In this document: positions 35,445-46,000 of the stretch, piece after piece
How the letters are laid out: each line of letters opens with the position of its first letter
Numbering within the stretch: the first letter of the stretch is position 1
Assembly (NCBI GenBank): GCA_039808325.1
Contig: JBDHSU010000003.1
Location: 1-64,000 of the forward strand
Direction of reading: 5' to 3'
From: JAFKKS01 sp039808325
GTDB lineage: Bacteria; Pseudomonadota; Alphaproteobacteria; Rhizobiales; Xanthobacteraceae
DNA: 64,000 nt
Translations under genes and position numbers: made by a program
The notes under the pieces: generated by a model
What the model was told of the DNA's origin: nothing
The model's database searches: none
The model's input: the letters and a program-made list of their open reading frames with translations, nothing else

Positions 35445-36149
35445 ATGCCGCAGGAGAAAGTCGCCATCATCACCGCCGGCGGCAGCGGCATGGGCGCGGG
35501 CGCCGCGCGCAAGCTCGCCGAGGACGGCTTCAAGGTCGCGATCCTTTCGTCATCCGGCAAGGGCGAGGCGCTGGCGAAAGCGCTCGGCGGCATCGGCGTC
35601 ACCGGCTCCAACCAATCGAACGACGACGTGAAGCGCCTGGTCGACCTGACCATGGAGCGCTGGGGGCGCGTCGACGCCCTCGTCAACAGCGCCGGCCACG
35701 GCCCGCGCGCGCCGCTGCTCGATCTTAGCGACGAGGATTGGCATCGCGGCATGGAGGTCTATTTCCTCAGCGCCGTGCGGCCGACGCGGCTGGTGACGCC
35801 GATCATGCAACGCCAGCGCGCCGGCGCGATCGTCAACATCTCGACCTTCGCCACGTTCGAGCCGGATCCGGCGTTTCCGACGTCGGGCGTGTTCCGCGCG
35901 GGCCTCGCGTCCTTCGCCAAGCAATTCGCCGACCGCTACGCGGCGGAGAATATCCGCATGAACAACGTGCTGCCGGGCTTCATCGACAGCCTGCCGGAGA
36001 AGCCGGAATTGCGCCAGCGCATCCCGATGCGGCGCTACGGCAAGACGGGCGAAGTCTCGGAACTGATCGCGTTCCTCGCCTCCGACCGCGCCGGCTACAT
36101 CACCGGACAGAACATCCGCATCGATGGCGGCATCACGCGTTCAGTCTAG
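35445..36149 (+). CDS. SDR-fold protein with degenerate active site
   Basis: A 234-residue protein of the classical SDR fold. It has ITAGGSGMGAGAA in the cofactor site (9-21), NSAG (81-84), Ser133 in VNISTF, and an SDR-type C-terminus YITGQNIRIDGGIT. The Tyr-x3-Lys pair is replaced by Ser147 and Arg151 (SGVFR), so normal hydride-transfer chemistry is doubtful. It lies 74 bases after livF on the same strand and probably ends the plus-strand operon. A binding or regulatory role, or altered chemistry, is possible. Confidence 0.83.
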   Translation: MPQEKVAIITAGGSGMGAGAARKLAEDGFKVAILSSSGKGEALAKALGGIGVTGSNQSNDDVKRLVDLTMERWGRVDALVNSAGHGPRAPLLDLSDEDWHRGMEVYFLSAVRPTRLVTPIMQRQRAGAIVNISTFATFEPDPAFPTSGVFRAGLASFAKQFADRYAAENIRMNNVLPGFIDSLPEKPELRQRIPMRRYGKTGEVSELIAFLASDRAGYITGQNIRIDGGITRSV

Positions 36150-36273
36150 AGTCTGATCCCGCGGCATTGAATCAGACCCGTCGTTATCGTCTTGTTTGAG
36201 CATGATCCCCGGGTCGAGCCCGAGGGCATGCTTTTCCGAAAACCGGTTTCCACCTTCGGGATCATGCTTTAAC
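36150..36273. repeat. Interspersed repeat, family B, copy 2
   Basis: On the minus strand the modules are AAGCATGATCCCGAAGGTGG, AAACCGGTTTTCGGAAAAGC, GGGGATCATGCTCAAACAAG, ACGATAACGACGGGTCTGAT and GCGGGATCAGACTC. The first modules match copy 1 at 6307-6365. It sits between the convergent SDR-like and molybdoenzyme genes and can form several hairpins, so it may act as a bidirectional terminator. Confidence 0.8.
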
Positions 36274-36309
36274 GCAAGGCAGGCTGGCGCCCCCTTTTCG
36301 GAGGCATGC

Positions 36310-39300
36310 TCAAGCGTCCAGCGTCATGTCCGTGAGCGGGATCGCCTGACACGTCAGGCAACCGCCCTCCCCGAGGTCCTCCTTCGCGACGGCGCAGGCC
36401 GCCTCGCCGTCCACCACGCCAACGAAGCAGCTCTCGCATTGGCCGACGCGGCAGCCGGTCGGAATGCGCACGCCGTTCTTCTCCGCCAGATCGAGGATCG
36501 ATCCGCTCTCCGGCGTCCATTCGAGCTCGACGCCCGAGCGCGCGAAGCGGATGCGGTGCTTCGCGTCCGCGGAGGGCGCGGCGAGCGGCCGTGGCGAGAC
36601 GAAGCGCTCCTGAAAAATCTCGAAACGCGGAACGCCCAGCATCACGAGAGCATCCCCGACATCCGTCATCATCGCGTCCGGACCGCAAAGGTAGAAACGC
36701 GCGCGCCGCGCGATGAGCGACGGATCGAACAAATGCGCGGCAAGGCGCCCGCGATGCGTGAAGCCGTCACCGACGCGATCGCCCTCGTCCGGCCGCGAAT
36801 AGAAAGTGACGATGCGCAGTTCCGGCATCCGCGCGGCGAGCGCGTCCAGCCGCGTCTTGAACGCATGGTCCTGCCCATTGCGGACGCCGTAATAGAGCCA
36901 GACCTCCGGCCGCCGCGACTGCCGCGCCAGCATTTCGAGATAGCTCATGAACGGCGTGATGCCGATGCCACCGGCCACCAGCACGACCGGGAACTCATTG
37001 CGCAGCGGCAGCACGAAGCGGCCCGACGGCAGTTGCGCCAGGAGCGTCTGGCCGGGCTTCAGATCGTCGACGAGCTTCGACGAGACAAGTCCGTCTGCGA
37101 CCTTCTTCACCGAGACGCGATACTGCGCGCAGGCTTCGCCCCCGTCGCCGGAGAGCGAGTAGGATCGCACGCGGCCTTCCGCCGCCGCCGCTTCGTCCAA
37201 CGCAACCGTCAGAAACTGCCCCGGTTGGTACGGTGGCAGCAGCCCGCCGTCAGGCCGCGCGAGCAGGATCGAAACCGTCTCGTGCGCCTCGTTGCGCAGG
37301 TCAACGACGCGCAACGGCTCGAAACCCTCCCAGAATGAAGCGGCATGGTCCGGCGGCGCGAGCGCGATGTCGCAGCGCGACGAGCGCATGCCGGGCGCGC
37401 CGCTGACCGGGTCGCGGGCTTCGGCGGAGATGAGCGAATTGAAATTGGCGACGGTGCGATCCGCGACATCGTAGCCGGGCGCGCCGAGGTCGGGGCACGC
37501 CTGCCACCAGCCGTAGTCCGCCGCGACGACGCGCGCATCGAGATCGGGTTCGAGGCGCGCCGCCATGGTGATGGCGCCGAAGGCGGTCGCGACGCGGACG
37601 GCACGGCCTTCCGTAATTCCTTTCGCCGCCGCGAGCGAGGGATGCAGGTAGACGCGCGGTACCGGCGAGCGCCGGCGCAGCGAGGCGATGCCGCGCTGTT
37701 GGCTGTGGCAGTAGTAGCCGTCCTTCGCCGTCGTCAACACATAAGGGAAGCGCCCGTGATCCGCCGCCGCGCCGGACTTGTGTCCCGGCTCGACATGGCG
37801 CGGCACCGGCGGAACACCATTGAGATGCATCCGCTCGGAATAGATCTCGATGCGTCGCGTCGGCGTATTGAACCCGCGCACGCCGCTTCCGGTCTTCTCG
37901 GCATATTTGCGGAAGCGGTGCTGCAGCGGAATGCGGATGCCTTCAGGCTTCGCGCGCAGATCGTCGACGGTGATGCCGAGCGGCTCGAGCGAATAATTCC
38001 AGCCTTTGTCGAAATCGCCGTCGAAGAATTTGTCGCCGAAGCCAAGCCGTTTCGCGAGTTCGGCCGCGATCCACATGTCGGACCGGCTCTCGCCCACCGG
38101 CGCGACCATGCGCTGGCGCAGTTGAACGTGCTCCTGCGCTTCCGGCGTGATCTCGAAGCCGACACGCAGCGCCTCGCGCTCCCAGGCGGTTCCGACCGGC
38201 AGAATGATATCCGCCGTCTGCGCGGTCGGCGACATGAAGAGGTCGCAATGGACCTGGAACTCCAGCGCTTCCAGCGCGCGCTGCGTGGTGCGCTGGTCGC
38301 CATGCGAGACGACGATGTTGGCGCCGAAGCCGATCAGCGCGCGCACGCGGTACGGCTCGCCCTCGAGGATCGCGTGCGTAAGATCGCGCCCGGTGATCCA
38401 GCCTTGGCTCGGCGGGCCGATCGGGCGCTCCCGCAAGCCGAGCGCCTTGCGCTTTTGCGCGTCCGGCATGTCGTCGTAGCTGCTGAGCGGCCTCACCGGA
38501 TGCGCGCCCCACAGCACGTTGCCGCCGGAGGCGTCGAACCAATCCTTCATGCCGAACAGGAGCGAGATGGCGCGCTCGGTCTGCGTCGCGTTGGTGTGCT
38601 GCCCGATGCCCGTCCAGCCATAGTGGCAGGCGCGCGGCGCGGCCGCGAGCATCGCGGCGAGCGCGTGAAGCTGCTCCGCCGGGACCCAGGTCAGTTCCGC
38701 GACACGCTCCGGCGTGTAGCCGTCCGCGGCCTCGCGCAGCGCCGCGAAGGCGGGCCGGCATTCGACCGGGCCTTCGGTCGTCTGAACAGTGTAGCGTCCC
38801 GCAAGGGCAACCCGCGCGGCCAAGTCGGCGTCGAGAGCGCGCGCCGTATCGTACGCGGCCGGGGCCTCGGCCTCGGCATCCCAAACGACGAACGCATCGG
38901 CGCCGCCGAGGCCGGCCGCGGCGGCGCGCAGGAAAGCGCCGTTGTCGGCGCGCACCAGCAGCGGCGCGTTGGTCCAGCGCCGCACGAAGGCGTCGTCATA
39001 GGTCTCCTGCTCGATCATCAAGCGGATGACGCCGAGAGCCAGGGCGCCGTCGCTTCCCGGCCGCACGCGCAGCCAGAGGTCGGCCTGCGCGGCGAGCGCC
39101 GTCTTGCGCGGATCGACGACGATGAGCTTGGCGCCGCGGCGGCGGCCCTCGCCGATCGCCTCCGCCTGTGCGAGCCAGGAATTGGTCGGGTTATGCCCCC
39201 ACAGGACGATAAGGTCGGTGTCGCGATAATCCGGCACGCCGATGATCGCGCCGAAGGTGAACTCGGCCGCGTGGTCCTTGTGCCAATTACAGAGCTCGGT

Positions 39301-39762
39301 GGCGTAGGCGAGGTTCGGGCTGCCGAAATTCCAGACGAAACGCTCAAGCCACGGCAGGCTGTCGGACAGCGACGTCGCGCTCGGCGTCGTGAAGGAGAAC
39401 GCCACCGCTTCGGGACCGTCGGTCCGTGCGATCTCGCCCATCTTGCCGGCGATGGTATCGAGCGCCTCCTCCCAGGTGATACGCTCCCAGCCCGGATCGC
39501 GGCTGGTCTTCGGCTGCGTGCGCCGCAGCGGCGTCGTCAGGCGGCGGGCGCTGTGCACGATCTCGGGCGCCGCGCGCCCCTTCGGGCACAGCGCCTTGCC
39601 GGTCGGATGCGAGGGCAGCGGCTTCACCGCGACGAGGCGGCCGTTCTCGATGATGTTCAGCGAACCGCAGCGCGAGCGGCACAGCGTGCAGAAGCCGGGC
39701 TTTTCCTCCCGCCGCAGGAGCGGCTCTGCCGACGTGTGTTCCGGCTGGACATGCGTATTCAT
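36310..39762 (-). CDS. Molybdopterin oxidoreductase fused to an FAD/NAD(P) and 2Fe-2S reductase module
   Basis: A 1150-residue cytoplasmic fusion with no signal peptide. Residues 1-780 form a Mo-bisMGD oxidoreductase. The [4Fe-4S] motif is Cys25-x2-Cys28-x3-Cys32...Cys59, and Cys158 (ATELCNW) is a likely Mo ligand, as in nitrate reductase/formate dehydrogenase relatives. From about 800 comes an FNR-type module with RSYSLSGDGG (FAD), then VLVAGGIGITPFMSYLEML and YLCGPDAMM (NAD(P)). The C-terminal plant-type ferredoxin domain has Cys1104-x4-Cys1109-x2-Cys1112 and a fourth ligand at Cys1135 or Cys1138. Together they form an electron path from NAD(P)H to molybdenum in one chain. The substrate is unknown. 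No partner genes flank it. Confidence 0.87.
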   Translation of the reverse strand: MNTHVQPEHTSAEPLLRREEKPGFCTLCRSRCGSLNIIENGRLVAVKPLPSHPTGKALCPKGRAAPEIVHSARRLTTPLRRTQPKTSRDPGWERITWEEALDTIAGKMGEIARTDGPEAVAFSFTTPSATSLSDSLPWLERFVWNFGSPNLAYATELCNWHKDHAAEFTFGAIIGVPDYRDTDLIVLWGHNPTNSWLAQAEAIGEGRRRGAKLIVVDPRKTALAAQADLWLRVRPGSDGALALGVIRLMIEQETYDDAFVRRWTNAPLLVRADNGAFLRAAAAGLGGADAFVVWDAEAEAPAAYDTARALDADLAARVALAGRYTVQTTEGPVECRPAFAALREAADGYTPERVAELTWVPAEQLHALAAMLAAAPRACHYGWTGIGQHTNATQTERAISLLFGMKDWFDASGGNVLWGAHPVRPLSSYDDMPDAQKRKALGLRERPIGPPSQGWITGRDLTHAILEGEPYRVRALIGFGANIVVSHGDQRTTQRALEALEFQVHCDLFMSPTAQTADIILPVGTAWEREALRVGFEITPEAQEHVQLRQRMVAPVGESRSDMWIAAELAKRLGFGDKFFDGDFDKGWNYSLEPLGITVDDLRAKPEGIRIPLQHRFRKYAEKTGSGVRGFNTPTRRIEIYSERMHLNGVPPVPRHVEPGHKSGAAADHGRFPYVLTTAKDGYYCHSQQRGIASLRRRSPVPRVYLHPSLAAAKGITEGRAVRVATAFGAITMAARLEPDLDARVVAADYGWWQACPDLGAPGYDVADRTVANFNSLISAEARDPVSGAPGMRSSRCDIALAPPDHAASFWEGFEPLRVVDLRNEAHETVSILLARPDGGLLPPYQPGQFLTVALDEAAAAEGRVRSYSLSGDGGEACAQYRVSVKKVADGLVSSKLVDDLKPGQTLLAQLPSGRFVLPLRNEFPVVLVAGGIGITPFMSYLEMLARQSRRPEVWLYYGVRNGQDHAFKTRLDALAARMPELRIVTFYSRPDEGDRVGDGFTHRGRLAAHLFDPSLIARRARFYLCGPDAMMTDVGDALVMLGVPRFEIFQERFVSPRPLAAPSADAKHRIRFARSGVELEWTPESGSILDLAEKNGVRIPTGCRVGQCESCFVGVVDGEAACAVAKEDLGEGGCLTCQAIPLTDMTLDA

Positions 39763-39929
39763 GGCGCGACGGCCTCGAAGCTTTCGCCAACTCTACCGCA
39801 CGCCGCCCCCCGCATCCAGGGCTTGGCCGCAGCGACACACGTCATGGCGATTCCTGAACATCGCAACCATAGGCGGCGGTTGGCGCAGACGACACGGTCG
39901 CGGGGTGTCCGCGGAACGGACCCGCGGCA

Positions 39930-42900
39930 TCAGGCGGGCGCGCGCACGGGCCGCGGACGCCTGCGGCCGGCCAGGCGGCGATGCAGCCGGTCGAGCAGCA
40001 GATAGATGATCGGCGTCGTATAGAGCGTGAGGATCTGCGAGACGACCAGGCCGCCCATGATGGTGATGCCGAGCGGACGGCGCAGTTCCGAACCCGGCCC
40101 GGAGGCGATGACGAGCGGCAGCGCGCCGAGAAGCGCGGCCAGCGTCGTCATCAGGATCGGGCGGAAGCGCTCGAGGCAGGCCTCGTAGATCGCGCGCTCC
40201 GGCGGCAAGCCGCGCTGGCGCTCCGCTTCCAGGGCGAAGTCGACCAGCATGATGCCGTTCTTCTTCACGATGCCGATGAGGAGGATGATGCCGATGAAGG
40301 CGATGATGGTGAGCTCCGAGCCGAAGATGCGCAGCGCGAGCAGCGCGCCGAGCCCGGCCGACGGTAAGGTGGAGATGATCGTGATCGGATGCGCGAGGCT
40401 TTCGTAAAGGACGCCGAGCACGATGTAGACGGCGACCAGCGCGGCGAGGATAAGCAGCGGCTGCGCGCCGGCGCCCTGCCGGAACGCGAGAACGTCGCCG
40501 GCAAAATCCGCATGCAATGAGTCGGGCAGATGCAATGCCGCGACCGCATCGAGCACGGACGTCATCGCGGATTCCAACGCCACCCCCGGCCGCAGGTTGA
40601 AACTCACGGTCGCGGCGGGAAACTGCCCCTGATGGTTGACGAGAAGCGGCGCCAGGCCGCGCTCGAAATGCGCGACGGCGGAAAGCGGCACCTGCGTCCC
40701 GTTCGCGCCTTCGACGTAGACCTGCTTCAGGTTCTCCGGGTCCTGCGACAGGTGCGGCGGCACTTCGAGGATGACGCGGTATTGGTTGCGCTGGGTGTAG
40801 ATGGTCGAGATCTGGCGCTGCGAGAACGCGTTGTTGAGCGCGTTGTCGATGTCCTCCACCTTGACGCCGAGCCGCGCCGCCGCCTGCCGGTCGATCACGA
40901 CATTGACCTGCAATCCGCCCTGCTCGCGGTCGGCGGATACGTCGGTGATGCCGGGCAGCGCCTTGATCGCGTCCTGCACGCGCGGAAACCAGCGTTGCAG
41001 CTCGGCGATGTCGGGACTCCATACCGTGAACTGATACTGCGAGCGGCTCTGCCGCCCGCCGACGCGCACGTCCTGCGCCGGCACCATGAACAGGCGAATG
41101 CCGGCAATGCCCTCGAGCTTCTTGCGCAGACGATCGACGACCTGCGCCGTGCTGGCGCCGCCGCGTTCTTCGAGCGGTTTCAGGCTGATGAACATGCGCC
41201 CCTGATTGACCGAGCCGTTCCAGCCCGAGCCGCCGACGGACGAGCCGACGCCGGAGATCGCCGGGTCGGCGGCGACGATGTCGAGCACCTGTTTCTGCAA
41301 CGCCGCCATGGTCTGATACGACACGTCGGGCGACGCGCGCGTCGCGCCGAAGACGAGCCCGGTGTCGTCCTGCGGGAAATAGCCCTTCGGTGTCTTGACG
41401 TAGAGGTCGACGGTGAGCGCGACGGTCGCCAGCATCACCACGAGCATCAGGATGCGATGGCGAAGGACGACGCCAAGCGTCGCCGCATAGAAGCGCGTGA
41501 GCCACGACATGATCGCCGTCATCCAGCGGTCGAGCCTGGTCGCGTCATCGCTCGGCACCGCCTTGACGTAATGCGCGCAGATCATCGGCGTCACGGTGAG
41601 CGACACGACCGTCGAAATGGCGATGGCGAAAACGAGTGTCACCGAGAACTCGCGGAACAGACGGCCGACGACCCCGCCCATGAACAGCAGCGGGATGAAA
41701 GCCGCGATCAGCGACACGCTGATGGAGACGACGGTGAAGCCGATCTGGCGCGCGCCGTCGATCGCCGCCTGCAGCGGCGTCGCGCCACGTTCGAGATTGC
41801 GGAAGGCGTTCTCGATCATCACGATGGCGTCGTCGACGACGAAGCCGATGGAGATGGCGAGCGCCATCAGCGAGAGATTGTCGATGGAGAAACCCGCGAG
41901 CCACATGGCGGCGCAGGTGCCGGCGAGCGAGAGCGGCACCGTGATGCCCGCGGCCGCCGTCGCCGCGAGGCGGCGCAGGAACAGGAACACGACCAGCATG
42001 ACGAGCACGACGGTCGCCGCCAGCGTGAGCTGCATGTCCAGGACGCTGGCGCGGATCGTGGTCGTGCGGTCGGACAGGATGGAGATGTCGATGCCGGCGG
42101 GAATCCAGCGCCGCAATTCCGGCAGCAGCGTCTTGATGCGGTCCACCGTGTCGATGACGTTGGCGTCGCCCTGCTTGGTGATGATCAGAAGCACCGCCGG
42201 CTGCCGATTGAACCAGGCGGCGGAGCGACTGTTGCGCGTTCCCTCCTCCACCTTGGCGATATCGCTGAGGCGCAGGACGTTGCCGTTGGCGGCGCGGATC
42301 ACCAGCGGACGATAGTCCTCCGGCGTGCGGATCTGCCCGTTGGTCGCGAGCGTTTCGGCCTGGCTCCGATTGTCGAAGACGCCGAGCGGCGTCAGGCTGT
42401 TGGCGTTGGCGATGGCGGCGCGGACGTCCTCCAACGAAATCCCCGCCATGGCGATGAGGCTCGGGTCGACACGGACACGGATGGCCGGCTGTTCGGCGCC
42501 GCTCACCGTGACGTCGGCAACGCCTTCCACCTGCGAGATGCGCTGCGCGATGACCGTGTCCGCCGCGTCGTAGATGGCGCTCGCCGGCATCGTCTTCGAC
42601 GTCAGCGCGATGATCAGCACCGGCGCGGCCGACGGGTTGGCTTTGCGCATGGTCGGCAGGTTCGGAAGATCGCCGGGCAGATCGCTCATTGCCGCGTTGA
42701 TCGCCGCCTGCACGTCGCGGCCGGCACGGTCGATGTTGCGGTCGAGGTCGAACTGCACCGTGATGTTGGTCGAGCCCAGCGAACTCACCGACGTGATCTC
42801 GGTGACGCCGGAGATTTCGCCGAGGCGGCGCTCCAGCGGCGCGGCGACGGTCGCGGCCATGGTCTCCGGGTCGGCGCCGGGGCGGTTCGCCGACACGCGG

Positions 42901-43034
42901 ATGGTGGCGAACTCGACGGTCGGCAGGCTCGACACCGGCAATTGCCGGTAAGCCACGACTCCGACCAGGAACAGCCCGACCGCCAGCAGCGTCGTCGCGA
43001 TCGGGCGGAGGATGAAGGGATAGGAGAAGTTCAC
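39930..43034 (-). CDS. mdtC: RND efflux permease, MdtC-like
   Basis: A 1034-residue inner-membrane RND transporter. The N-terminus FILRPIATTLLAVGLFL and then LPTVEFATIRVSANRPGAD match the MdtC side of the MdtB-MdtC heterotrimer. The proton-relay aspartates are in GFVVDDAIVMIENAF on helix 4. The protein has twelve predicted helices and two large periplasmic loops. It is the last gene of the efflux operon, five bases after mdtB. The 168 bases beyond its end toward the molybdoenzyme gene contain nothing I can identify. Confidence 0.9.
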   Translation of the reverse strand: MNFSYPFILRPIATTLLAVGLFLVGVVAYRQLPVSSLPTVEFATIRVSANRPGADPETMAATVAAPLERRLGEISGVTEITSVSSLGSTNITVQFDLDRNIDRAGRDVQAAINAAMSDLPGDLPNLPTMRKANPSAAPVLIIALTSKTMPASAIYDAADTVIAQRISQVEGVADVTVSGAEQPAIRVRVDPSLIAMAGISLEDVRAAIANANSLTPLGVFDNRSQAETLATNGQIRTPEDYRPLVIRAANGNVLRLSDIAKVEEGTRNSRSAAWFNRQPAVLLIITKQGDANVIDTVDRIKTLLPELRRWIPAGIDISILSDRTTTIRASVLDMQLTLAATVVLVMLVVFLFLRRLAATAAAGITVPLSLAGTCAAMWLAGFSIDNLSLMALAISIGFVVDDAIVMIENAFRNLERGATPLQAAIDGARQIGFTVVSISVSLIAAFIPLLFMGGVVGRLFREFSVTLVFAIAISTVVSLTVTPMICAHYVKAVPSDDATRLDRWMTAIMSWLTRFYAATLGVVLRHRILMLVVMLATVALTVDLYVKTPKGYFPQDDTGLVFGATRASPDVSYQTMAALQKQVLDIVAADPAISGVGSSVGGSGWNGSVNQGRMFISLKPLEERGGASTAQVVDRLRKKLEGIAGIRLFMVPAQDVRVGGRQSRSQYQFTVWSPDIAELQRWFPRVQDAIKALPGITDVSADREQGGLQVNVVIDRQAAARLGVKVEDIDNALNNAFSQRQISTIYTQRNQYRVILEVPPHLSQDPENLKQVYVEGANGTQVPLSAVAHFERGLAPLLVNHQGQFPAATVSFNLRPGVALESAMTSVLDAVAALHLPDSLHADFAGDVLAFRQGAGAQPLLILAALVAVYIVLGVLYESLAHPITIISTLPSAGLGALLALRIFGSELTIIAFIGIILLIGIVKKNGIMLVDFALEAERQRGLPPERAIYEACLERFRPILMTTLAALLGALPLVIASGPGSELRRPLGITIMGGLVVSQILTLYTTPIIYLLLDRLHRRLAGRRRPRPVRAPA

Positions 43035-43039
43035 GGCCG

Positions 43040-46000
43040 CTACTCCGCCGCGCCCTGCGGGAAGCTGCTCGGCGGCGGGTCGCCCGGCGGCGGCTGGATC
43101 ATCGCGGCCGAGGACGAGCCGGTGAGCCGCACCTTCAGACGCTCCATCGCCAGGTAGATCACGGGCGTCGTGTACAAGGTGAGAAGCTGGCTGAGCAGCA
43201 AGCCGCCGATGATGGTGACGCCGAGAGGATATCGCAGCTCCGAGCCGGTGCCGCTTTCCAACGCCAGCGGCAGCGCGCCGAACAGCGCCGCGAGCGTCGT
43301 CATCATGATCGGGCGGAAGCGCAGCAGGCAGGCGCGCACGATGGCTTCGCGCGGCGTGAGGCCGTCCTCCCGCTCCGCGTCGAGCGCGAAGTCGATCATC
43401 ATGATCGCGTTCTTCTTCACGATACCCATCAGCAGGATGATGCCGATGAGCGCGATCACCGAGAGGTCGAGGCCGGTGAGATGCAATGCCAGCAGCGCGC
43501 CGACCCCGGCGGACGGCAAGGTCGAAAGGATCGTCAGCGGATGGATGAAGCTCTCATAGAGCACGCCGAGAACGATGTAGATCGTAATCGCGGCGGCAAG
43601 AATCAGCCATGGTTGTCCCTTGAGCGACTTCGCGAACTCCTCCGCATCCCCCGAATAGCTGCCGACCAGCGACGTCGGCATGCCGATCGTGCGACCGGCG
43701 GCGGAAATCGCCGCCACGGCGTCGCTGAGCGACGCGTCGCGCGCCAAATCGAAGCTCAAGGTGATGGCGGGAAACTGCTCCTGGTGGCTGATCGCGAGCG
43801 GAGCGGTGGTGCGCTTGACCTGCGCGATCGCATCGAGCGGCACCTGCGCGCCCGTGGCCGAGGGGACGTAGAGCTTCGGCAACGACGACGACGGGTCGCG
43901 CTGGAACTCCGGCAGCGCCTCGAGGATCACGCGGTACTGGTTCGCCTGGCCGTAGATCGTCGATATCTGGCGCTGCCCGAACGCGTCGTTGAGAGTGTCG
44001 TTGACCACCTGCATGGAGACGCCGAGGCGGCCCGCCTTGGCGCGGTCGACCTCGATCAGCGCCCGCAAGCCGCCTTCCTGCGCTTCCGACGACACCTCCT
44101 CGAACAGGCTGTTGCCGCGCAGCGCATCCACCAGCCTGTTCGACCAGTCGAGAACTTCCGCCGCGTCGGTGCCGGCGAGCGTGTATTGATACTGCGCGCG
44201 GCTCGAGCGCGTGCTGATCTGAATGTCTTGAACCGCCTGGAAGAAAACCTTCACTCCCGGAATCGGCGCCACGCGCTCCTTGAGGCGGCGCACGATCTGA
44301 TCCGCGCTGGCGCGGCGCTTGTCGCGCTCCTTCAACACGATGGTGACGCGGCCGGCATTCGGCGTCGGATTGAGCGGGCTCACGCCGACGACCGAGGTCA
44401 CGGCGGAAACGTCGGGATCGCTCCGCAGCGCGGAAACCACTTCGTCCTGCAGCCGCTGCATCTCGACGAAGGAGACTTCGGCGCCCGCCTCGACCACCGC
44501 GGTGATCAGGCCGGTGTCCTGCGCCGGAAGGAAGCCCTTCGGGGCGACGACATAAAGCCAGATCGTCGCGACCAGCGTCGCCGCGGTGACGATCAAGGTC
44601 AGCGTCTGCCGGCGCAACACCCATTCGAGCGAGCGCTCGTAGTAGACGATCGACCCGTCGACCGCCTTGTTGAAAAAGCGCGTCAGCGGATTCTCGCGCC
44701 CCGGCGCGACACGCCGCAGCAACGTGCTGCACATCATCGGCGTCAGCGTCAGCGACACGACGGCGGAGACGACGACCGCGATCGTCAGGGTCAGCGCGAA
44801 TTCGCGGAACATGCGCCCGACGAGGCCGGTCATGAACAGCAGCGGAATGAACACAGCGATCAGCGACACGGTGAGAGAAATCACGGTGAAGCCGATCTCG
44901 CGGGCGCCGCGCATCGCGGCGTCGAGGGGCGCTTCCCCTTCCTCGATGTGGCGGACGATGTTCTCGATCATCACGATCGCATCGTCGACGACAAAGCCGG
45001 TGCCGATGGTCAAGGCCATCAGCGAGAGGTTGTCGAGGCTGAAGCCGCAGAACCACATCACGCCGAAGGTGGTGATGAGCGACAGCGGCAGGGCGACGCC
45101 GGCGATGATGGTGGCGCGAACGGTCCGCAGGAACAGCAGCACCACGAGCACGACGAGGACGACGGCGAGAACCAACGTGAACTGCACGTCGTGGATCGAC
45201 GCGCGGATCGTCGTGGTGCGGTCCTGAACGACCGTGAGCTTGACGCCGACCGGCATGGCGCGCTGCAGGCGCGGAAGCTCGGCCAGGACACGCTCGACCG
45301 TTTCGATGACATTGGCGCCGGGTTGGCGCTGAACGTCGACGATGGCCGCAGGCGAGCCGTTGTACCAGCCGCCGACCTTGGTGTTCTCCAGGCCGTCGAC
45401 GACGGTCGCGACATCTCCGAGCAGGATCGGCGCATCGTTGCGATACGCGACGACGACGGAGCGGTAGGCGTCGGCGGCGGCAATCTGATCGTTGGCGCCG
45501 ATCGTGTAGGACTGCTGCGAGCCGTCCAGCGATCCCTTCGGCCCCGCGAAATTGGCGCCGGTGATGACGGTGCGCAGATCCTCGAGCGAAACGCCGTAGG
45601 ACGCGAGGCGCGCCAGGTCCGCCTGGATGCGCACCGCCGGGCGGATTCCGCCCTGAACGGAAACGCGGCCGACGCCGGTGATCTGGCTGAGCCGCGGCGC
45701 CAGCAGCGTATCGGAGAGGTCGCTGATCTGCCGCAGCGAAACCGTGTCCGAGGTGAGCGCCAGCGTGACGATCGGCACGTCGGCCGGGTTCACTTTCGAA
45801 TAGGTCGGCGGATACGGCAGATTGCGCGGCAGGGTCGAGGCGGCCGCGTTGATCGCGGCCTGCACGTCCTGCGCGGCGCCGTCGATGTCGCGGTTGAGAT
45901 CGAATTGCAGCGTGATCTGGCTGACGCCGAAGGAGCTCGACGAGGTCATCGTCGACAATGCCGGCACCTGGCCGAACTGACGCTCCAGCGGCGCGGTGAC

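Noticed and set aside
37345..40005. 886-codon plus-strand frame opposite the molybdoenzyme gene
   Set aside because: Antisense frame created by high GC; the minus-strand protein has complete cofactor motifs.
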